Shown here: positions 1-11,300 of the stretch, one piece after another
How the letters are laid out: each line of letters starts with the position of its first letter
How positions within the stretch are numbered: the stretch's first letter is position 1
From: Pilatotrama ljubarskyi
Lineage: Eukaryota; Basidiomycota; Agaricomycetes; Polyporales; Polyporaceae
NCBI GenBank assembly: GCA_022385805.1
Contig: MU277694.1
Coordinates: 62,001-126,000, forward strand
Direction: 5' to 3'
DNA: 64,000 nt
Position numbers and translations under genes: made by a program
The notes under the pieces: model-generated
Seen by the model: the letters and a program-made list of their open reading frames with translations, nothing else
Database searches by the model: none
Told to the model about the DNA's origin: nothing

Positions 1-2215
1 GAGGACGAGGTGCGTTTGAAAACGCCCCTGAATGATTGCCAGGGAATGACGCTCCGCTTAGGAGGGGGAGGAGAAGATCCCGGAGCCTCCAAGCTCGGAG
101 GCCAGTCAAGGTGTCCTTCCACGACTCATTGCCACGCTCGTCAGCCGCCGTCGACAAGTGAAGAGTCTCATGAAAGATAAGAAAGCCACTCCGGCTCAGC
201 TCTTACAGGTACGGCACGGAAGTCTCCTGCTATATTTGCGACTAATACGGATACGCGCTCGTCGCAGTGGGACATCAAGCAGATGGCCTTGAAGCTGACC
301 GCGAACAGTATGTATGGGTGCCTAGGCTTCGAGTACTCTCGCTTCTACGCGCGACCACTCGCCGCCCTCACGACTTTCAAGGGCCGTGAGATCCTGACGC
401 ACACTCGAGAGCTGGCCGAAAGCATGCAACTTGATGTATGTCTCATGCGTCGACGCCGTCTCGTCCTCTCCTTACGTCTGTTAGGTCGTGTACGGAGACA
501 CTGACTCCGTCTTTGTGAACTCCAACGTGACCGATCTTGCGGAAGCCCTGAAGATCTCAGCGGAATTCAAGAAGGCGGTCAATGATCGATACAAGCTGCT
601 TGAGATCGACCTCGACGGCATCTTCCAACGTCTGCTCCTTCTGCAAAAGAAGAAGTACGCTGCCGTCAAGGTCGAGGATGGCACCCGCACGTCAACGGAG
701 GTCAAGGGTTTGGACATGAAGCGCAGGGAATACTGCGCTTTGTCAAAGACCGTATCACAGTCAGTACACCCTTCCCTCCGGAGGCGGCCATGGCTCATTC
801 TTGAACGCCCTCAGATACGTTCTTGAGCAGATTCTCTCTGGGGAGGCGACGGAGAACGTAGTGGAAAACATTCACGAGTACCTGAGCACTGTCAGCGAGA
901 ATGTACGCGCGGGGAAGATCAAGCTCGATGAGTTCATCATCTACAAAGTGAGTGACTGTTTTGATACAGGCGTGACTTGTGACTGACGCTCCGTGTAGCG
1001 TTTGGGCAAGAATCCGGAGGACTACCCGGATGCGAAGAGTCAGCCCCACGTTCAGGTCGCCCTGCGGATGAAGGCCAAGGGTCAGACGGCGCGTGCGGGC
1101 GATGTCATTCCCTACGTCTTCTGCCTCGGAGAGGGCGGCGAATCTGCGAAGACCGCCCAGGCCGACAAGGCCAAGCATCCCGACGAGGTCCGCAGGGAGA
1201 GCGACAAGTACAAGATCGGTACGTTCACCGTTCGTTTTGTGATGCCTTGCGACTCACTTCCTCTTCAGACTACGAGCACTACCTGTCGCAGCAGATTCTC
1301 CCGCCGATCGAGCGTTTGTGCGAGCCTATCGAAGGCACCGACCGTTCACGACTTGCGGAATGCCTAGGTAGGTAGTATTCTTTCCTCGAACGTGCCATGC
1401 GATGACCCCGAGAATCATAGGTCTCGACCCGAATCGATACCGCACAGTTGTGGGCGGGGATGCCGAGGAAAGATACTTCGGCACTCTCGACTCCCTCATG
1501 TCGGATTCCGAACGCTTCAAGGACGCAGACCCCTTCACCGCCCGCTGCCGCGCATGTCGGAACGATGTTACCTTCGCCCCTCTGGCTGATCGAGAGGTGT
1601 GCTTCTCAATTTATGACGATATACCCTATCGTTGACACCTCCTTTAGAAGTCACTTGTACGAGCCGCAGGCGTGGCGTGCCCACATTGTCGCGGGCAGCT
1701 CGGCACTGCCAGCCTACAGACGCAGCTGGAGGTGCAGATACGCGCACATATCGCACGCTACTACGAGAGCTGGACAGTATGCGACGACCCGACTTGCGGG
1801 AACCGGACGCGCATGATGGGGGTGTACGGTCGGAGGTGCTTACGGCCAGGCTGTCGGGGCACTGTCTCGTTTGAGGTGAGCGTTTCCTCCCTAGACACGT
1901 ACGCCGACGTGCTTACGGCTCTCACAGTACTCGGACGCGCAACTGTATAACCAGCTCCGCTACTACCTGTCGCTCTTCGATGTGGAGAGGGCGAAGAAGT
2001 CTGCGTCGTTAGTCGCCGCGGGTAAGTATCTCGTCGGTACCTGTCCATATCGGCTGGAGCTGACAGTGTTGCGTATTACAGCTGAGCTCAACGCCCTTGC
2101 GGGCCACCAAGGCGAGTTCCTTCGGGCGATGATGGATACCGTGGAGAAGTACATGGACCAGTGCGGCCGCCGCTGGGTGCAGATGAGCGCACTCTTCTCC
2201 TTCATGAAGCTGTAG
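1..2215 (+). CDS. POL1: DNA polymerase alpha catalytic subunit, C-terminal part (5' truncated by window edge)
   Basis: Catalytic subunit of the nuclear primase-polymerase complex that extends RNA primers at origins and on Okazaki fragments. Eleven exons join in phase: 1-9, 62-208, 268-435, 485-759, 815-947, 999-1218, 1269-1367, 1421-1596, 1648-1875, 1928-2021, 2082-2215, giving 560 residues and a stop. Visible family B motifs are [12 protein letters not shown] (motif B), YGDTDS with the metal-binding aspartates (motif C, just after the intron ending at 484) and KKKYAA. The C-terminus carries two zinc sites: CRAC plus CPHC, then CDDPTC plus CLRPGC. This matches the CysA/CysB domain of Pol alpha that binds the B subunit and separates it from delta, epsilon and zeta. 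The N-terminal part of the protein lies outside the window. Confidence 0.97.
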
Positions 2216-2407
2216 ATTCCATGCGTGTAATATCAATCCACGCTATAGGTCGAGGAGCACTGTACTATTTATCGTCGTCGCTTTTGTATCGCTATCTTCG
2301 CACTCATTCAACCAGGATGTAGTCTCATTGTCGGTAGGCATGGAACGCAGGAATGCGGGTTGCGCATGTGCGAGGATGTGATGTTGTGAGGCAGACGTAT
2401 GAATTGC

Positions 2408-3130
2408 TCAGCTCGAGGGCTTCGAACCTGTCTTGGATTCGATTGGGCAAGTGGTCACGTACCCGCGCCGGTGATACAGCAAAGGTCTAACGCCCTCCCC
2501 TGACGACGGCATACACTCGACGCGTATGACCTGCGCGATGAATAGCTCCGACGCGACCCCCTCTCCCTCCCACTCGGATTTGCCCTCCCGTCCCCCGCTT
2601 GTGAGCGACTCCAGGTCGTGCAGTGGCCACGATGCTGCGACAAGGCGACAAGATATCGCACCCACCGAACCATCCAGCATTGGCAGTCCTTCCTCGGTCA
2701 GCGAGTGTGGCAGAGACACGAAGGGCTCCGGGTATAGATCCGGTCGGGAGAAGCGTAGCGCAGTCGGGGCTTGTGTCTCGGACAGAATGTTGATGACCAT
2801 GTGGGAGGACAAGCTTGCGGACGAGTGCGCGGACGTGAGAGAGGTGGCCATGCGCGAGGGAATGCGGAGGGAGAAGGCGACGAGGGGGTGGGGCTCCATA
2901 GAGATGGAACTGAAGGAGGAGAGGGTTGCGCCGTGGAACCGACTTGGATGCTCAGTCTTTTGGGTTATTGAGGGGTCCATGAGGGCGGTGACGACTGCCA
3001 CCGGTTGCGCCGTCTCTCTCAGGAGAGAACGAAGCTCATCCCGAGCCGCACTTCGATTGGTCGATATTCGACGCACGCAGCTTGGGAGTCGAGATATCCG
3101 AAAGATCGCAGAGCACGTAACGGAGTGCAT
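2408..3130 (-). CDS. Flavin reductase-like (FMN-binding split-barrel) protein, probably mitochondrial
   Basis: Single-exon frame of 240 residues. After a basic, Ser/Arg-rich leader of about 30 residues that resembles a mitochondrial presequence, the protein reads as a flavin-reductase-like domain: PVAVVTALMD, then a Gly-Ala-Thr-Leu-Ser-Ser-Phe segment, HPLVAFSLRIPSRMA, MVINIL, and a C-terminal PLLYHRRGY. These are typical of fungal FMN-binding split-barrel proteins, which reduce or bind FMN with NAD(P)H. Substrate and partner are unknown. It is convergent with POL1 (192 bp between stops) and divergent from the MFS transporter. The start is the first ATG that includes the leader; a start just upstream of the domain is also possible. 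Confidence 0.75.
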   Translation of the reverse strand: MHSVTCSAIFRISRLPSCVRRISTNRSAARDELRSLLRETAQPVAVVTALMDPSITQKTEHPSRFHGATLSSFSSISMEPHPLVAFSLRIPSRMATSLTSAHSSASLSSHMVINILSETQAPTALRFSRPDLYPEPFVSLPHSLTEEGLPMLDGSVGAISCRLVAASWPLHDLESLTSGGREGKSEWEGEGVASELFIAQVIRVECMPSSGEGVRPLLYHRRGYVTTCPIESKTGSKPSS

Positions 3131-4001
3131 TGAGAGCTATCGTTCATGTGAGTTCAGAGCCAAGTAACCGAAGCCTCGAACTTCGAACCTCCGTTGACGC
3201 CAGTCAATTGGGTTTACGAAAACCGCGAAATGCAGCAGCACATGAAGAGATACGACCAAGTCACGGGTGTCTCGATCCCCTAATGCGCTATGACGTTGAG
3301 GCCCTGGTGGTTGTTTGTTCTTGTTATAATCCAAAGCTGTTGAGCAACAGAGACAAACAGCAAGCCACCGACGGCCCGACCGCGCGCCCCTCTCCCCGCT
3401 CGCGTGACAATTTGCCGCGGCGGCCATACACGCCCGCTCATTGGTTCGTTGAGAACGGGCAAATGCAAAGCACGACGCCATCAAGCTATATCCCCGTGGC
3501 CCGTGGTCCGCCCTCTGCATTTCCCGCAGCCACCGTTGGCCGGATGACAGCTCGGAATTCGAGCGGAAAGTCACTGCCGCGCACTGGAGAACCTCGCGCG
3601 CTGGGTGCGGCGGGCACTCGACAGTGCATGCGGACGACTGCAGAGTGCGTGCGCATCTGGACGGGCAGCTTTCGCAGTCGCACACTTGCAGAGCGGTGTG
3701 GATTGCCGGGAGCCGGAGCCGGAGTGGGCACTGGGCATCCGGCGGGCGGCCGACTGAGACAGGTGGGCGCTCGTAGGTGGCGAGATGCCCGTGTCTGCTG
3801 CCCGGCGAGGGCTTCTTGAGATGATTCATGACTCTTATTCAGCACGTTAGTGGGGCATCGGCCCCTTTGTGATGCTTTACTCAGATCAACCTGCCACAGA
3901 TCGTGTCGTAAATAACCGCAAGTATTCATGCGCCGCTGAAGTGGCTCCCCTTGCCAGGTTTCTTTCTCCGTCCTCCCATCTTGACCTGCTGCAGGGCGAT
4001 C
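3131..4001. other. Intergenic region between divergent flavin reductase and MFS transporter genes
   Basis: Reading frames of up to 230 codons exist on both strands but overlap each other, show no family signal and look like by-products of GC-rich sequence. The region should hold both promoters. I see no clear element beyond that. Confidence 0.4.
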
Positions 4002-6434
4002 ATGAAGCCCACCGACGAAGAGTCAACCATCGTCGAGAAAGTCGTCGGAATGCCGGATGGCACCTGCAGTCTTGCGAGGAGGTCCTTGGCCAGCGTCCAC
4101 AGCGATGTGGACCCTCGCATTCGTCCCTCTGATCGTCCCTCGAACGAAGTGCTAGACGAAGGATACATCCGCCAGTTGAGCGACTACATTGAGCACAAAC
4201 ATCATTATAAGAAAAGCGCAAGCGAGGGCGAAGACTCACAAAAAGAGTCGGAAGAGACCATCTATGTGAGCCGAGGCGTTCTTTCCCTTCTCCGTAGTAA
4301 TCCACAATTGACCGGCTATTTAGGTGGAGTTCGACGAGGGCGACCCAAGGAACCCAATGAACTTCTCATATGCTCGGAAGTGGGCAATCACTCTGACCGC
4401 TTCTCTCTTCACCATCATAGTCGGTATGTCCTCGTTGTCTCGCTCTTCTACGCGCCCGGTCTCATGCCTGCTCCACAGCTTCTTCGTCTTCCGCGTACGC
4501 TCTGGGAGATCCCTCCATGATCCGTGACCTCAATGCAACGCAGTTCCAGGCGACTATCGGCTTGTCTATGTACACGCTCGGTTTCGCTCTCGTCCCCCTG
4601 GTATCAGCCTCGTTCAGTGAGGAATTCGGCCGACAGCCTCTATACCTCTTCAGTGGCCTCGGCTGTCTGCTGATGCACCTGATGACTGCATTGTGGGTGT
4701 CTCAGCATCAGCGCTCGTGCTGGCTTATGCATGCTGATCTCCACTGCAGGGCGCAAAACATCCAGACAGTCATCGTCGGGCGGTTCCTGGCGGGAGCCTT
4801 CGGCTCGACTGGTTCAACTATGGTTGGTGGCACCATAGCAGACATCTGGGCGCCCCATGAGTACGCTATTCCTCTCGGGTGGATGTTTTCTGCATCTAAC
4901 CGGGCCTCCACAGACGGGGTCTACCAATGTCCATTTTCGCCGTGATGGCTCTGACAGGGCCTGGTATAGGCTGTGTAGCAGCTGGCTGGATCGAACAGGA
5001 TCGCCATCTCGAATGGCGTTGGATACAATGGGTACATGTCATGTAAGTCGGCTCTCACTACCAGCTCAGAGACGGCTCGCTGACGCCTAGTGCGTATAGC
5101 TGGACCGGTATCTTCGTGATCGCAGTCCCAATCTGCATGAAAGAGACTCGTTCGGGAGTGCTCCTGACGAGGATGGCGAAGAAGCTGCGCAAGGAAACTG
5201 GCAATAAGAACTACCGCGCGCGGGTGGAGGACGAGCGCGCTAGCTTGCGTACTTTGATCTATATCTCGTGCACGCGCCCAATCTGTACGTCGTTTCAGCT
5301 CTTGTCTCTCAGAAGCGTTGTTCCGTGCTGACCTCTGGCAAAGATCTCTTGCTGACAGAACCGGTCGTCGCCTCGTTCAGCGTAAGGTTTCCTATCGACC
5401 ATAGCATTCCTAATCTAACGCTCCGGCCACAGTTGTGGGTAGGCTTCGCCTGGGGGATTCTCTACGTTCTCGTGGAGTGAGTATTGGGTTCCTACGATGT
5501 CGAGCGTACGAACTGAAGATGTCTGTCAGATCAATCGCGCCCGCCTTCAAGACGATACACCACTTCAACACTGGCCAAACTGGTACGGTGTTCGTCGCCA
5601 TGATGTGAGTCGTAAGATATGCCACGAGCTACATGGTAGCTAACCACGTTGTATAGCATTGGCCCCTTGGTGGGGCTGGCCATCCAAATGTACCAAGAGA
5701 AACTATACGCGTACGTGACAAATTCGTCTCGCTATAATGAGCCGCTGCCGACGTCGAGGCTCTCTTATTGCAGAAAATACGCTCCGACGAAGGGCCCCGA
5801 AGCACGCCTATTCAGCGCATGCGTCGGAGCCATACTGTTCCCAGCAGGTATCTTCATCTACGCATGGTGCACATTCGAGTCCGTGCACTGGATAGGCATG
5901 GCTATGGGCATCTTCGTGAGTGTAATCTGAGCTTGCTCTGTCTGGGAACATGTACTGATCCTGGCCGTATGCAGGTCATCATGACCGCGCTCTTCGTCCT
6001 CTACGTCGCCGTGTTCACCTACTTGGCCGATTGGTGCGTATCCGACGGAAGTCCTATCCTGCGGATCTCCTGACAATCTTGCCCAGCTACGGCATTTTCG
6101 CGTCCTCTGCCCTCGCCGGCCAGAGTTTGTCACGTAAGTCGCCCGTCTCAGCGTGCCCCGTCTGCTCGAATACTGAGAATCGCCTATCAGGGAACCTCAT
6201 GGGCATGGCGTTCCCTCTCTTCACCGAGCAGATGTTCTCTCGATTGACGTACCATTGGGGAAATACTCTGTTCGGCTGCATTGCAGTGGCTATGATCCCT
6301 ATTCCATACGTAGGTCGTCCTTCTCAACCTCGTTCTCCTCAGGGCTGATGTACTCTACGTAGGTGCTCATGTGGAAGGGTCCCGCTATCAGGGCCAGCAG
6401 CAAATTCGCTTCGCAGGTCATGCACAAGTACTAG
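4002..6434 (+). CDS. MFS transporter, DHA1 drug:H+ antiporter type
   Basis: Predicted plasma-membrane exporter of 550 residues in 15 exons: 4002-4265, 4324-4423, 4479-4692, 4750-4860, 4914-5042, 5100-5284, 5344-5381, 5433-5476, 5530-5604, 5657-5710, 5774-5915, 5975-6033, 6087-6133, 6191-6309, 6363-6434. The total is divisible by three. A hydrophilic N-terminus of about 90 residues leads into FDEGDPRNPMNFSYARKW, the usual entry to TM1 in fungal DHA1 (TPO1/FLR1/cycloheximide-resistance) transporters. The TM2-3 loop has SEEFGRQPLY (motif A), followed by the NIQTVIVGRFLAG and ADIWAPHERGLPM segments seen in this subfamily. Substrate cannot be told from sequence; polyamines, azoles or other xenobiotics are typical. 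Small exons (38-75 nt) cluster in the second half. Confidence 0.92.
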
Positions 6435-6741
6435 TCCCCGGCCTGCTGCTCGTCCCCGGTTCTTCGTTTCTTACTCACTCACATCTCCCTCGTTCGGGCT
6501 GGTCAACGGGACTGTTGGCAGTTATACGCATGGCATAGATTAGCATATACTCTCGCTCACGACATTCTCTACTGTTATCACGTCTCTAGTACTTACCGCA
6601 CAACGCAACGCTCCCACGCAAATCCGCATCTTGTCGCTCGCCGGTGGTAGTCGATTGTTACTGTACGATACATTACTTCTATAGACTTCACGGTTTCCTC
6701 CGCCATCTCATACCTCAATTATGGCCCCCATCGCACGAGAT
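6435..6741. other. Convergent 3' intergenic gap
   Basis: The stop codons of the MFS transporter and of ADE1 face each other here. It should hold both 3' UTRs and polyadenylation signals. Nothing else is recognisable. Confidence 0.4.
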
Positions 6742-7913
6742 TCAGAGCCCCGAACCTGTCAGCATCTCCAACGCCTCGAGGTAGCGCTTCCTCGTCCCCT
6801 CCACAACGCTCTCATCCATAACCCAACCCTGCCCCTCCTTGCCTTCAGGCCCGCTCTCCAAGCCCTTCCTGAAACCCGTCTTGACGAGCCAGTCGCGCAG
6901 GTACTGCTTGTCGAAGCTCGGTTGTGGGCCGCCAGGCGCGTACTCCGCTGCGGGCCAGTATCGCGACGAGTCAGGGGTGAGCAGCTCGTCCACCAGAATG
7001 AGCTCCTCCGAGCCGTCAGCGGTGGGGACGAGCCCGAACTCGAACTTGGTGTCGGCCAGGATGAGGCCCCGCGTCAGCGCGAAAGAGGCGGCTTCCTTGT
7101 ACAGCTGCAGGGCCGCGCGCTCGACTTTGGCGTAGAGCTCTTGGCCGATGATGGAGGCCGCTAGATTGTGGGAATCGCGTGAGCGTCGGTGGTCGCCACA
7201 GGAGGTCGCAGGACTGGCCTTTCTCGGGCGAGATGTTCTCGTCGTGCTGTCCCTGTTCGGCCTTGGTGGAGGGGGTGAACAGGGGTTCTGGCAGCTTTTG
7301 AGACTCGACCATGCCGGCGGGCAGCGGGATACCGTGTACTGTGCCGGACTTCTTGTACTCAGCCCATCCAGAGCCTATGCATACAACTCTCGCATCAGCG
7401 GGGTAGGAGATCTCATGGGAAGCACTACGCACCTGCAAGATATCCGCGAACGATCGCTTCCAGAGGGACGACCTTGGCCTTCTTCACTAGCATAGCCCGT
7501 CCCTCCAGCGTCTCCCTGTACTTCCGGACTTCCGCGGGCATCTCGTCGACATTCGCGGTCACGAAGTGGGTCGGGATGACGTGCTTGAGCTTCTCGAACC
7601 AGAAGAGCGAGATCTTCGTGAGGACCTTGCCCTTGTCCGGGACACCCTACGAGTGCGACCACCACATGGGTAGAGGACCGGACAATCATGGCGATAGCAG
7701 CGTTTGAAAGGCACGACCGTAAGCATCTTGTTCGCAGGACGGCACGAGGAATGGACGCACATTGCGCAAGATCACGTCGTAAGCGGATATGCGATCCGAC
7801 GCGACGAACAGGAGCAGGTTGGGGTCGGAGGTGGCGTAGACGTCGCGGACCTTGCCCTTGTTGAGCAACCGCAGATCGGCCAGGTCGCTGTCTATCAGCG
7901 CGCCGGAGCTCAT
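6742..7913 (-). CDS. ADE1: Phosphoribosylaminoimidazole-succinocarboxamide synthase (SAICAR synthetase)
   Basis: Cytosolic purine-biosynthesis enzyme that joins CAIR and aspartate using ATP. Four exons, read on the minus strand: 7913-7761, 7646-7433, 7374-7219, 7160-6742; 313 residues, the usual size for the fungal enzyme. Signature segments appear in order: NKGKVRDVY (ATP loop), [10 protein letters not shown], the [13 protein letters not shown] signature, [33 protein letters not shown] and [11 protein letters not shown]. The start gives [11 protein letters not shown]; an in-frame upstream ATG at 7946 would add a short leader not needed by the family. The third intron begins with GC instead of GT (7218-7161); only this GC-AG splice keeps the frame through ISPEKA. 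It is divergent from the tRNA-Lys gene region. Confidence 0.95.
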
Positions 7914-8217
7914 GCTGGCGTACAGTCGGGTTGTAGACCTCCACAAAGCGGATCACAGCAAAGTCCGAGTCTGCAGTGGAAGGAGTCAATGCTCTCGATC
8001 TGAATTTGAAAGATCGGACAGTGTGCGTCCTGATTAGGCAGGCGTTGTGGTTGGGATGGTGCTCGGAAATCAGTGTGGCTTTCGTCGGCTTCAGTCATGC
8101 TCTAGCCTTCCAATCCGGTACTGTAAGCTGCACAAGTCCCACACCATGTGCGCAAGTGGCCGCGCCTGCTGCAATTGTAGCGGTAGCATGCTGTACAACG
8201 ATATTGATTATCGAACG

Positions 8218-8222
8218 AAAAA
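8218..8222 (-). terminator. RNA polymerase III terminator of tRNA-Lys
   Basis: Five consecutive T residues on the minus strand, starting 8 bases beyond the acceptor stem of the tRNA gene, fit a standard Pol III termination tract. Confidence 0.75.
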
Positions 8223-8229
8223 GGTACTA

Positions 8230-8314
8230 GCCCACCGCGAGGGTCGAACTCGCAGCCTTCAGATCACCCGCTAGTGTAAGAGTCTGACGCTCTATCCGAT
8301 TGAGCTAGGCGGGC
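8230..8314 (-). tRNA. tRNA-Lys (anticodon CUU) with a 12-nt intron
   Basis: The minus strand folds into a complete cloverleaf. Acceptor stem GCCCGCC pairs with its 3' partner with one G-U. The D arm has GCTC/GAGC, the anticodon stem is TCAGA/TCTGA, and the T arm contains GTTCGACCC. The anticodon loop reads CTCTTA, then a 12-nt insertion (plus strand 8265-8276), then A38. The insertion sits after position 37, the canonical nuclear tRNA intron site, and CTT occupies positions 34-36. Mature length is 73 nt without CCA. The A box (TAGCTCAATCGG) and B box (GTTCGACCC) promoters are intact. Confidence 0.95.
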
Positions 8315-11300
8315 GATGGGGTAATAAGCGCGGTAAGTATTAATACAGCATTTACGTTCTGCGTCTCTAAGGTCTGATGGTACTTTCGCTCAATCGACAT
8401 GCTCAGCTTGACCGTGCCCTGCCATAACTTAGTCAAAGACTCAGTCGAAAACTCGGTCAAGCCCAATCCAGGTCTTACTGTCGCAATCAAACGAGAGAAA
8501 AGCAGCTGTCAGCATGAACTATTGAGCGTCAGCGTGGCTCTCCAGACTACTTGGCGTGTACTTAGCAACCAGTCCAGAAGTCGCCGGTTGTGCTCGGCAA
8601 GTCGCCAACATCGACCTTGGACGTACCTGTACAACGGTGCTTGCCATCTCAGGAATCCCCGTTTGGCTCCATCGACTCGATCTGTAAAGGAATGGGGTGG
8701 CGTGGTCATTTGTACGCAATTAGAAGCCTGACCAATTGGTCAGAAGTTTCTGGTGAGCGGTTGTACAGATCGGTGCCCTCGAGAGTCCTTGGGGCACGGA
8801 TACGATCGCGCAATAGACCTCAGTGCCCATGGAATGAATACATTGCACCACCTCTATGAGCATCAACCGATCGGAGATATCCTATGGCAATTCATTAGTG
8901 TACGTTCAGTCGATCTCATCAAGAAGTGCCATATAGTATTGATATACGTTCCAATTCTCTTCCATGGTCCAAACCCGACGGTGAGCGCGAATATCGTGTG
9001 CATCGAATGGTCAATTCGTGACGATCGAGCGATCGATTGACGCGTCTATCAGGGTGGGCGGACTTCGACGGAGAAACGGTGAACCTGGCTTCATGCTCAG
9101 TGCTTTGAGGTGCTTTGACGCGCCTTGCCGTCCGCGGACTCCGACCGGCTATTGAAGGCGTCCACCTACAGGCGCCTGAGCGGCAGCGGGTATAGGATAC
9201 TGTCGGCGGTCCGGGTGTATGTCCGTAGCATACCTGCGCGGGTCACTTGGTGGTCCTTGCGTTCGCGTTTCAGTAGGTCCGTCAACTGCCCGTAGTCGCC
9301 GGACATGCATTTGATATGCTCAGGGCAACGTTGCACGCTGCTATCCTGTGCTGGTCAATGCGTCCAGGAGACGTGCGACACTTTGAAAATAATGAACGGT
9401 GCGGCGTGAGTTGCTACTGCTGTGTATACCGTCCAGAGAAAGCCAAGCATTTCTGCAGGGCGTGCGGCAGTCCCGTGGTAGCCGTATTCGACCGGCAGCG
9501 GGGCCGACGGTATTTGAAAGTGGCTGGTGGCAGCCCGGAGCCGCCCCGTCAGAGGCGTGAAAAGCTGTTGTTGCATGCTGCCAAACACTTTGGAAATTAG
9601 GCATCCGGCAGCGCATATTGCCCGACTCCCGAGACGTGGCCGGCCATGGCATGAGTAAGCGTCGGCGATGCGACCTCCAGCGCGTGTAGGCTAGGGGCGA
9701 GTCACTGCGACCACCAGGGGGCGCAGGACGTCGAGACTTGGCCCGTCTGTGCTTACTGTGAGCGCCCCGACCGCGCCATAGTAGACGTGCTCAGCGTCTC
9801 CTTGATGCAAAATGATTGTGGGCGAATCCTGACGTGGCAGTTAGCAACTGCAGGCAACTGCCACCAGACGTCTCTACTAGTACTAGCACACTCACACGAC
9901 GCTCACCAGACGATGCGAAAAATACAAATTCGTCCGACGAGCTGGATGACTTCATAGCCATCGGACTGCGTTCGGCCCGGCTCGAGGAGGCTTTAGCAGC
10001 GTCGATACTGGCGCCGATCCGGGTCCCTCTAACCATACGCAGGAGGATCTCGCGTCAATCCTAGATCGCATTACGGAAGCTCGACATACATGGTATGGGG
10101 CGGGAGGACTTACTGCAGGAACACAACCTTGACGCGCCGCTCTGGGAGTTCTCGGGTCTTGGTCGCGCGGTCGCTGGGGAGGACCTGCATCAGGCGCATC
10201 AGCAGCTGCACGCAAGGTTCTCTGGAGCATGCTCAGATGACATCCGACCATGTTGCTAGTGATGGCGAACCAGAGAGCCAGATGGAAACAAACAACTGCG
10301 TCCGAAGCCAGCGTCGGGGAAACGACCAGAAGCACGCACGATGTTCGGGCCTACCGACGCCTTGGGTCAGGTAGTCGCTCCTGCAGCGCTAGAAAACACG
10401 GACCGATAGAACACCAGCGATTTGGCTTGCGCTACGTCTGCACCTGAGGTCCAGCGAAGTGACAGCTTGGCATGCATGCACTGAGTCCGAACACAATCGG
10501 GAGCGCCGTCCGCATACACACGGTGTTCGCACAACCGCCAATGAAACCCACGCACCGCTCCAGCCACCACCTCCTCGGGGCACGCATGACCTCAGTCCTC
10601 TCCCTCTTTCTTCCCATCTTCTCCCGCACCGAGACTTGCACAAGGTGAGCGAAGGGCGTTCGCGCGGTGCGTCGCTGTTCGAAAGTATATCTGGCACCAA
10701 GCGTCATCAGCGGGTTAAACATGGCTCGACCGACATTCGGTCAACGCAGCGCATGGCCTACGGCGTGAGAGCGCAATGCCTCGCAGCACGTCCTGCAGGC
10801 ATGCACGCGCTGCGTTTCATGAAAACTTGTGTGGCGGCGAAAGAGTGCAGCGCCAGTCCGGCACAGCTCCCGAGGTTGGCCGCAGCAGCATGGGAAGCTT
10901 CCGACGGATTTAGCAACGCTGACCACTATCAGTGTATTAACATGGAGCTTGCCCAGCTTGGCAAGGGGTGCTGCAAAGTGATCATCCGTCCATACACCTG
11001 CAGGCGACAAGACAGGCCGACAATCCGCTTCAATTCCTTCATTAACGCTGTCGGCATGTCTTCTTGTCTTCGGGTAGCTTCGGCAGTACAGTCATCTCCG
11101 CCTCGGAGCGACTACGACCCCAGGGGTGCGATTCTGGGTGGTCGACGTGAGGTCGCGAAACCAAAATGAGGAATACAAGGAATTACAGAGCGTGGTATGG
11201 CCATCTATGCATCTATCCAGCACCATCTGCTCATTAACCACCAGAGCAGCCGATGTAAGCCGCTGCGGGGCATGAGCGCAGGCGGCGTGAACGTACGGAG

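Noticed and set aside
10459..11169. 236-codon plus-strand frame
   Set aside because: No motif or domain, and competing frames on the other strand.
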